20,381 nucleotides of DNA from positions 16,160-36,540 of the forward strand of contig DAOSUS010000030.1 in NCBI GenBank assembly GCA_035378955.1. Direction: 5' to 3'. This document shows positions 14,650 through 20,381 of this stretch, one piece after another; the first letter of the stretch is position 1, and each line of letters starts with the position of its first letter. Under the pieces are notes generated by a model. The model had not been told where the DNA came from, did not search any database, and was given only the letters and a program-made list of their open reading frames with translations. This DNA is from Candidatus Hydrogenedens sp. (GTDB lineage: Bacteria > Hydrogenedentota > Hydrogenedentia > Hydrogenedentales > Hydrogenedentaceae). The translations under genes and the position numbers were made by a program.

Positions 14650-17499
14650 ATGAGTAAATCAGAATATATTGTTATACGCGGAGCACGGCAACATAATCTT
14701 GCTAATATCAATCTGGATTTACCAAGGAACAAACTCATCGTAATAACCGGATTAAGTGGTTCCGGAAAATCCAGCCTTGCTTTTGATACTCTTTATGCGG
14801 AAGGACAGAGGCGATATGTAGAAAGTCTTTCGGCGTATGCCCGTCAATTCCTGGAACAAATGGAGAAACCGGATGTAGACCATATTGAAGGGTTAAGTCC
14901 GGCTATTTCAATAGAACAAAAAACTGTTCATAGGAATCCGCGTTCCACTGTTGGCACTGTAACCGAAATATATGATTATTTGCGGTTGCTTTTTGCTCGT
15001 GTGGGAACTCCCCATTGCTACAAATGTGGCAAGGTAATTTCTGCTCAGACACCGCAACAAATTGTAGATAATATTATGGGTTTTCCGGAACAGACAAAAA
15101 TCCAAATTTTAGCCCCTGTGGTTCGTCAAAGAAAAGGAAACTATACAAAATTATTTGAGGAGATTAAAAAATCTGGATTTGTTCGTGTTCGTGTGAACAA
15201 AACGATGTATCATGTAGATGATGAAATTAAATTAGAGCGGTATAAAAAACATGATATTGAAATTGTGGTAGATAGACTTGTTATAAAATCGGATATACAG
15301 AAACGATTAACGGATTCTATAGAAACTGCATTAAAATTGGGGAATGGGCTGGTTCGTATCTGGTATGAATCGCCGGGAAATCAACCTCAAGAAATACTAC
15401 AAAGTGAAAAACTTTCCTGTATTGATTGCAATATCTCCGTTGAAGAGTTAGAGCCTCGAATGTTCTCTTTTAATAATCCTCACGGTGCATGTCCTGTATG
15501 TACTGGTTTGGGGACTGTGACTGAAATTGACCCGGAACTTGTTGTTCCTAATCCGGAACTGTCTATAGCAGAAGGTGCAGTTGAACCCTGGAGTCAGCGT
15601 CCCATTCTCGACTCTATGTATCGAAAGACTCTTCGTATTATCTGTGAACATTATGGGGAAAGTCCTTTAACCCCATGGAAGAACTTATCGGATAAATTCA
15701 AAGAGATTATTCTTTATGGTTCAGGAGAGGAATATATTCGATTTACCTATCACATGGCGAATAGCAGTTATGAGACCTATAAACCTTTTGAAGGAGTTAT
15801 TCCAAATTTGGAACGACGGTATAAAGAGACTCAATCCAATCGTGCACGGGAAATGATAGAAAAATATATGGCTACCCATATATGTCGTTCCTGTCAGGGG
15901 ACAAGGTTAAAGCCTGAATCGCGTGCTGTTCGAATAAATGGAAAGAATATTGTAGATGTGACGCGGATGTCTATAAAAGAAGCACGGTCTTTTTTTGAAA
16001 GTTTGCAGTTGTCTGAATTCCAGAAAAGGGTAGCAGAGAGAATATTAAAGGAAATCAACCTACGATTGTCATTTCTTATGGATGTTGGGTTAGACTATCT
16101 GACTTTAGACCGTAGTGCGGGAACATTATCGGGAGGTGAATCACAACGGATTCGTTTGGCAAGCCAAATTGGGTCGGGACTGGTTGGTGTTATTTATGTT
16201 TTAGATGAGCCCAGTATTGGACTACATCCTCGTGATACAAATCGTTTAATTGAAACATTGATAAAACTCAGGGATTTAGGAAATACCGTTATTGTAGTTG
16301 AACATGATGAGTCAACGATTCGTTCCGCAGACCATGTTATTGATTTAGGACCTGGTGCGGGTGTGCATGGTGGCAAAATTGTTGCCCAGGGACCACCATC
16401 AAAGATTGCAAAATGTGCTGATTCGTGGACGGGTAAATACCTCGCCGGGAAATTCCATGTTTTTTGCCCCAAAGAGCGAAGGAAGCCGTGTAATAAATGG
16501 CTTACTCTACGAGGTGCTTCATTAAATAATTTAAAAAATATAGATGTGTCTTTCCCTTTGGGATTATTTGTTTGTGTAACAGGAGTTTCGGGTTCTGGAA
16601 AATCCAGTTTAATCAATGAAACTTTATTTCCTGCGGTTCAGAATGCCATTCTTAAAAGAAAACCCGAAACCAAACTATTCTATTCACAAATAGAAGGGAT
16701 ACAGAACATTGATAAAGTAATAGATATAGACCAGTCGCCTATTGGGAGAACGCCTCGTTCAAATCCAGCAACTTATACAGGTTTGTTTACTCCTATTCGT
16801 GAATTATTTAGCAAGGTGCCGGAAGCAAAAGCGCGTGGATATAGTGCAGGTAGGTTTAGTTTTAATGTAAAAGGAGGGCGGTGTGAAGCATGTGAGGGGA
16901 ATGGATATTTAACTATCGAGATGCAATTTCTACCGGATGTGTATATTCCCTGTGGTACCTGTCATGGTAAGAGGTATAATCGTGATACTTTACAAATCCA
17001 GTACAAAGGTAAAAATATAGCAGAGGTGCTAGACATGACTGTTGAGGACGCTATGGACTTCTTTAAAAATATTCCTCAAATATCGCGTCCTTTAGAAACC
17101 TTATTTGAAGTAGGTTTGGGATATATTAATTTAGGGCAACCTGCAACGACACTTTCAGGAGGGGAGGCACAACGGGTTAAGTTAGCCACAGAATTGTTAA
17201 AAAGGCATACTGGAAATACGCTTTATATTCTGGATGAGCCTACCACAGGGTTGCATGCAGTTGATGTAGACAAACTACTTCGAGTGTTACACCGACTTGT
17301 AGATTTGGGGAATACGGTTGTTGTAATAGAGCATAATCTTGAAGTTATTCGAACGGCTGATTGGATTATAGACCTGGGTCCAGAGGGAGGTGATAAGGGA
17401 GGATATATTGTTGCAGAAGGTCCACCGGAAGATATAATAAAGGTAAAGAAATCATATACAGGCGAGCATTTAAAGGCAAAATTGGATAATATTGTTTAG
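14650..17499 (+). CDS. uvrA: Excinuclease ABC subunit UvrA
   Basis: The 949-residue length is normal for UvrA, the damage-recognition ATPase of nucleotide excision repair that loads UvrB. Two ABC ATPase halves are present. The first Walker A is G34-L-S-G-S-G-K40-S and the second starts at G645 (GVSGSGKSS). The signature LSGGE motifs occur near residue 493 (LSGGESQRIRL) and in the C-terminal half (LSGGEAQRVKL), with Walker B stretches VLDEPSIGLH and ILDEPTTGLH. Zinc-binding Cys pairs include C257/C260 with C281/C284, C412/C415, and C745/C748 with C768/C771. There is an additional CxxC at C123/C126, in the region of the UvrB-binding domain. No frameshift is seen. The neighbours are unrelated to repair, and uvrB and uvrC are not in the window. 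The start lacks a clear ribosome site but overlaps the normal family N-terminus. Confidence 0.98.
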   Translation: MSKSEYIVIRGARQHNLANINLDLPRNKLIVITGLSGSGKSSLAFDTLYAEGQRRYVESLSAYARQFLEQMEKPDVDHIEGLSPAISIEQKTVHRNPRSTVGTVTEIYDYLRLLFARVGTPHCYKCGKVISAQTPQQIVDNIMGFPEQTKIQILAPVVRQRKGNYTKLFEEIKKSGFVRVRVNKTMYHVDDEIKLERYKKHDIEIVVDRLVIKSDIQKRLTDSIETALKLGNGLVRIWYESPGNQPQEILQSEKLSCIDCNISVEELEPRMFSFNNPHGACPVCTGLGTVTEIDPELVVPNPELSIAEGAVEPWSQRPILDSMYRKTLRIICEHYGESPLTPWKNLSDKFKEIILYGSGEEYIRFTYHMANSSYETYKPFEGVIPNLERRYKETQSNRAREMIEKYMATHICRSCQGTRLKPESRAVRINGKNIVDVTRMSIKEARSFFESLQLSEFQKRVAERILKEINLRLSFLMDVGLDYLTLDRSAGTLSGGESQRIRLASQIGSGLVGVIYVLDEPSIGLHPRDTNRLIETLIKLRDLGNTVIVVEHDESTIRSADHVIDLGPGAGVHGGKIVAQGPPSKIAKCADSWTGKYLAGKFHVFCPKERRKPCNKWLTLRGASLNNLKNIDVSFPLGLFVCVTGVSGSGKSSLINETLFPAVQNAILKRKPETKLFYSQIEGIQNIDKVIDIDQSPIGRTPRSNPATYTGLFTPIRELFSKVPEAKARGYSAGRFSFNVKGGRCEACEGNGYLTIEMQFLPDVYIPCGTCHGKRYNRDTLQIQYKGKNIAEVLDMTVEDAMDFFKNIPQISRPLETLFEVGLGYINLGQPATTLSGGEAQRVKLATELLKRHTGNTLYILDEPTTGLHAVDVDKLLRVLHRLVDLGNTVVVIEHNLEVIRTADWIIDLGPEGGDKGGYIVAEGPPEDIIKVKKSYTGEHLKAKLDNIV

Positions 17500-17526
17500 A
17501 AATTATGTTAATATAAATAAACAATA
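17490..17526. repeat. Inverted repeat at the uvrA stop codon
   Basis: TATTGTTTA (17490-17498) and its complement TAAACAATA (17518-17526) enclose a 19-nt loop. The left arm overlaps the uvrA stop codon and the right arm ends four bases before the ribosome site of the next gene. It is AT-only apart from one G-C pair, so a stable hairpin is doubtful. Confidence 0.3.
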
Positions 17527-17542
17527 ATTGGAAAGGTATGGT

Positions 17543-18550
17543 ATGAATTCTTATGAACGGTATGTGAAAACAATTCGTAATGAGCCTGTTGATTTCCTGC
17601 CTCGTTTGCCTATAATCATGTCTTTTGCAACACATTATATTGGATGTAATTATCGTCAATTTGTTACAGATTATAATGTGCTTGTTAATGCCAATGAAGC
17701 ATGTATTCGGGATTTTGGTTATGACCAGTGGAGTGCTATATCAGACCCTTTTCGTGAAACTTCAGGTTTTGGAGCGATATTAGAATATCCCGAAGATGCT
17801 GTTCCGCGTTGTCCCAATCCACCTTTGCATGATAATCAAGATTTTACGAGGCTTCCTGTTCCAGACCCTTACAATGCACCGCGGATGTATGACCGAATTT
17901 TGGCTGTTCGAGAAATGAGAAATCGTGCTAAAAACGAATACTCTGTTATGGGTTGGGTAGAAGGTCCTGCTGCAGAAGCAGCAGATCTAAGAGGGGTAAC
18001 GGATTTTTTAATGGATTTATTGGTTCAACCTGACTATGTAAATGAATTAATGAGTTTTTGTGTAGATACGGCAATTAATTTTGCTTTGGCACAATTGAAA
18101 GAAGGAGCAGATACGATAGGGATTGGAGATGCTATTGCAAGTCAAGTTTCACCGGAGACTTATCGTGATTTAATATTCCCTCATGAATATCGGTTGATGA
18201 AAGCCATAAAAAAAGCAGGAGGATTTGTTCGATTGCATATTTGTGGAAATACAAGACATTTATTGCCGTATTGGAAAGATTTGCCCTGTGATGTATATGA
18301 TTTGGATTGGTTCGTTCCTTTAAAAGAAGCACGGGAGATTCTTGGAGATAACGCCGTTCTGGTTACAAACCTGGACCCTGTGCGGGAAGTTATGGAGTCC
18401 ACACCCGATGTTATTTATAAAAGACACCTGGAATTGTATAAAGAAGTAGGTCCTCCACTAATGATTGGCGCTGGTTGTGAAATTCCCGGGGATACTCCGT
18501 TTGAGAATTTCAGGGCCATATGTAAACCTGTGGAATATAGTGTAAGATAG
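17543..18550 (+). CDS. Uroporphyrinogen decarboxylase / MtaA-type methyltransferase family protein
   Basis: A 335-residue protein of the UroD superfamily. The ligand set H232-x-C234 (HICGNTRHLL) and C312 (GAGCEIPGDTP) is that of the zinc-dependent methylcobamide:thiol methyltransferase branch (MtaA, CmuA-like), not true HemE. Other family features are VMGWVEGPAAEAADLRG, GIGDAIASQVSPETYRDLIFP and DLDWFVPLKEAREILGD. The usual role is transfer of a methyl group between a corrinoid protein and a thiol acceptor, but no corrinoid protein or partner methyltransferase lies nearby, so the reaction is unknown. The start is taken at ATG 17543, which has GAAAGG at 17531-17536; the in-frame TTG at 17528 overlaps this site and is unlikely. 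It lies 43 bp after uvrA. Confidence 0.85.
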   Translation: MNSYERYVKTIRNEPVDFLPRLPIIMSFATHYIGCNYRQFVTDYNVLVNANEACIRDFGYDQWSAISDPFRETSGFGAILEYPEDAVPRCPNPPLHDNQDFTRLPVPDPYNAPRMYDRILAVREMRNRAKNEYSVMGWVEGPAAEAADLRGVTDFLMDLLVQPDYVNELMSFCVDTAINFALAQLKEGADTIGIGDAIASQVSPETYRDLIFPHEYRLMKAIKKAGGFVRLHICGNTRHLLPYWKDLPCDVYDLDWFVPLKEAREILGDNAVLVTNLDPVREVMESTPDVIYKRHLELYKEVGPPLMIGAGCEIPGDTPFENFRAICKPVEYSVR

Positions 18551-18571
18551 TGATTAAAATTACACTTTTTT
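18539..18571 (+). terminator. Rho-independent terminator overlapping the UroD-family stop codon
   Basis: Seven-base perfect arms AGTGTAA (18539-18545) and TTACACT (18560-18566), a 14-nt loop containing the TAG stop at 18548-18550, then a run of T to 18571. It fits a plus-strand terminator closing the uvrA/UroD unit and lies in the 3' end of the convergent gene. Confidence 0.5.
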
Positions 18572-19510
18572 CGTCCAGATTTGTCGAGAAATCAGGTTAA
18601 TAAACTCAGACCATTTATCCCCCTTTTTTAAGGTTTCTTGTTCTATTCTTGTTAGAGCATAGGTTTGTGCGTCCAAGTTATCTAAATAATGCAATATCAT
18701 GGCTTCTACTGTTTTTGGGACGACAGGAGAGCCATTTTCCAATTCACCATGGTGAGACAGAATACAATGGAGCAAGTGGAGTCGTAAATTTTCAGGGAAT
18801 CCCTCAATTTGCTGTATTTTTTCAGATATTAGAATAGCCCCGATTACAAGGTGTCCTAACAATTTCCCTTCATCTGTATAATCAATTAGCATGGGGTTAT
18901 CGGTTAGTTCGTAAACTTTTCCGATGTCATGCAGAAAACAAGCAGTTATCAATAAGTCCTTATCTACATTGGGATATAACTCACAAACCACTGAGGCTAT
19001 TTTTATCAATTCATAACAATGTCGAAGGAGTCCTCCACGAACTTCATGGTGCCATTTTTTCGCTGCGGGTATGTTTTGCATAGAATGGATTAATTTAGTA
19101 TCGTTACGGATCGATTGTAATAATTTGTTTAGCCATGGGTTTTTTATTGAATCAAGCATTGCCCATAATTCTGTTAAATATTTTGTATGGGATTCTTCAG
19201 GTAACATTAAATCTTCCTTTGCATATTGTTCTTTGGCGAGTGGGATTATGTTTGTTGCATGTATTTGTAACTTGTCTTTATACAATTTAATAGTTCCTTT
19301 GACTACTACTACATCTCCTACCTCGATTCTTCTGGCTATCTCTTCGGGTTTTTCCCACAACACGCCACCCATTTCCCCTGTTTTATCGCGAACAACAAAC
19401 CCTAAAAACTTATCTCCGGAAGGTTGTTCTCGCAAATTTTTTACCGTGAGAACAAAATAGTCGTTTACCTCATTTCCCTCATATAAATCAGAAATGTATT
19501 GGTTCTTCAT
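18560..19510 (-). CDS. YhaM-type 3'-5' exoribonuclease (OB-fold plus HD domain)
   Basis: A 316-residue cytoplasmic protein, the usual length for the YhaM family. Residues about 12-95 form an OB-fold nucleic-acid-binding domain (YFVLTVKNLREQPSGDKFLGF through KGTIKLYKDKLQIHATNI). The HD phosphohydrolase domain follows, with H155 and H164 in the HHEVRGGLLRHCYE region, H194/D195 in FLHDIGK, H220, H253/H254 in LSHHGE, and D277/D280 near YLDNLDAQ. The complete metal-binding set suggests an active enzyme. YhaM of Bacillus is a 3'-5' exonuclease on RNA and DNA. The ATG overlaps the upstream gene's stop (ATGA, 4-bp overlap), indicating translational coupling. The symbol is left blank because only the family, not orthology to Bacillus yhaM, can be supported here. 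Confidence 0.9.
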   Translation of the reverse strand: MKNQYISDLYEGNEVNDYFVLTVKNLREQPSGDKFLGFVVRDKTGEMGGVLWEKPEEIARRIEVGDVVVVKGTIKLYKDKLQIHATNIIPLAKEQYAKEDLMLPEESHTKYLTELWAMLDSIKNPWLNKLLQSIRNDTKLIHSMQNIPAAKKWHHEVRGGLLRHCYELIKIASVVCELYPNVDKDLLITACFLHDIGKVYELTDNPMLIDYTDEGKLLGHLVIGAILISEKIQQIEGFPENLRLHLLHCILSHHGELENGSPVVPKTVEAMILHYLDNLDAQTYALTRIEQETLKKGDKWSEFINLISRQIWTKKV

Positions 19511-20381
19511 GTATCTTCCTCTCTATTTAATATATCTTTTTTTTGTTTATCTTCATCAAGATTAAACAATAACAATTGTTGTGCCTGTTCTTTTGGCATT
19601 TGCTGCGATGCAGGTGCTTTTAAATATTTATCTTTTTCATTAATAAAAGTGCGTGAAGTAGATTGGGAAGATTGTATTTCTATATCCAAAAATTTCCCCG
19701 GTGGAGTTGTTGATATTTCCTGCGAAATTTCAGCAATTGTTTTGCTCTTATCTAAATATTCAAAATATCTCTCATTAAATTCTAATAATTGATGGAGGAT
19801 ATTTAAGTAGAGTAGCATAACTGCCTTTTCGGAGATAAAGTTTTGTCTATAACTTTCCAATGCCCAATTATAAACGGATTTTAACCGCTTTAATCGAATC
19901 AGAATTTCCTCGCTTGAAAGTCCTGCTTCCCATTGATATTTTAAAGATTTTACTTCTTCCCACCTTTTTTCTAATTCTTCTTCATGAGATTTGCTTTTTT
20001 GTTTTAACCACATATTAAGTAGTTGTTTTAATAATAGGATTGAAATGAATACAAAAATAAAAGAAAGACCAAGCGTTTTTAATTCTGTTCGGGTTAAAGG
20101 TTTGTTCTTATTAAAATATGTCAAAGCAACGGGATGAGTATCAAGAAAAGCAGGTGGAATAAAGGCACTACAAGTAGATTCATATTCAGAAGATGACAAT
20201 ATAAATTTTGAAGAAAACCATGCGTTCACTACTTCTCGAACAGTAGAGTTTGGAACCCTCTGTGAAATAGTTAAAATATTTTTGATGCAAATTAAATCCA
20301 GAGACTCGTAGAACGGGATATTCAATGTTTTTAAATGTAATCCGGGGATAGTTGTTAAAAATTCTTTGGATTGCTTAATGG
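19507..20381 (-). CDS. Membrane-anchored protein with coiled-coil tail; possible TAXI-like solute-binding fragment (5' partial)
   Basis: The frame is open to the right window edge (18 additional codons beyond the TTG at 20325, plus a partial one), so the true start is outside. Numbering from that TTG, residues about 85-103 are a transmembrane segment (LGLSFIFVFISILLL). After it comes a charged, Glu/Lys-rich helical region (about 105-235) likely to form coiled coil, and a low-complexity Gln-rich tail. Before the membrane segment, the pattern of IP-x6-DL, a helix, then PPAFLDTHPVALTYFNKN resembles the C-terminal end of TAXI-type TRAP solute-binding proteins, some of which carry such an anchor. 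This assignment is tentative. The periplasmic part would lie N-terminal and the coiled coil in the cytoplasm. The stop codon overlaps the start of the YhaM-type gene by 4 bp. Confidence 0.7.
   Translation of the reverse strand, partial: IKQSKEFLTTIPGLHLKTLNIPFYESLDLICIKNILTISQRVPNSTVREVVNAWFSSKFILSSSEYESTCSAFIPPAFLDTHPVALTYFNKNKPLTRTELKTLGLSFIFVFISILLLKQLLNMWLKQKSKSHEEELEKRWEEVKSLKYQWEAGLSSEEILIRLKRLKSVYNWALESYRQNFISEKAVMLLYLNILHQLLEFNERYFEYLDKSKTIAEISQEISTTPPGKFLDIEIQSSQSTSRTFINEKDKYLKAPASQQMPKEQAQQLLLFNLDEDKQKKDILNREEDT

Noticed and set aside
16194..16616. Minus-strand ORF of about 140 codons within uvrA
   Set aside because: It overlaps the highly conserved ATPase motifs of uvrA in antisense and shows no family features or ribosome site.

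Overview
The window looks like low-GC chromosomal DNA from a free-living bacterium, most likely a member of Candidatus Hydrogenedentota (the Hydrogenedens lineage). This is inferred from two things in the secreted proteins at the left end: long Glu-Gly linkers of the type EGEGxxEGxxEG, and the leader module with L-x-R-[IL]-[IV]-Q-[FL]-[FY]-N and EDGYAPG motifs. I recall both as characteristic of that phylum and its relatives. No rRNA, tRNA, CRISPR array, transposase or phage gene was recognised.

Layout. Positions 1-4432 hold two large secreted proteins read rightward. The first (cut by the left edge) has Glu-Gly linkers, EF-hand/dockerin-like calcium loops and two PEGA-like modules. The second has dockerin-like segments, a cohesin-like domain, a PKD domain and a right-handed beta-helix. 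A long hairpin separates them from a convergent REC-GAF-HD-GYP cyclic-di-GMP response regulator (4469-6001, minus). Across a 150-bp divergent intergenic region with a perfect 19-bp dyad comes a two-gene rightward unit: a neutral-ceramidase-family protein and a HAD-family protein. A convergent family I CoA-transferase follows (8340-10040, minus).

After a 254-bp AT-rich divergent spacer lies a rightward run: a HAAS-PspC membrane protein, a sphingosine-1-phosphate-lyase-type PLP enzyme, a two-module DUF4097-like exported protein, UvrA, and a UroD/MtaA-type protein. The run ends at a hairpin plus T-tract shared with two convergent minus-strand genes: a YhaM-type OB-HD exoribonuclease, and, overlapping it by 4 bp, the C-terminal part of a membrane-anchored protein that may carry a TAXI-like solute-binding domain and runs off the right edge.

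How the genes may work together. The S1P-lyase-type enzyme sits between a PspC/HAAS membrane protein and a DUF4097 protein, two families that commonly co-occur in envelope-related loci. A ceramidase-family protein is 3.7 kb away. This suggests lipid or envelope metabolism, but the ceramidase homologue lacks the canonical Ser-containing motif and no sphingosine kinase is present, so a sphingolipid pathway is a hypothesis only. The remaining genes look like ordinary core or signalling functions.
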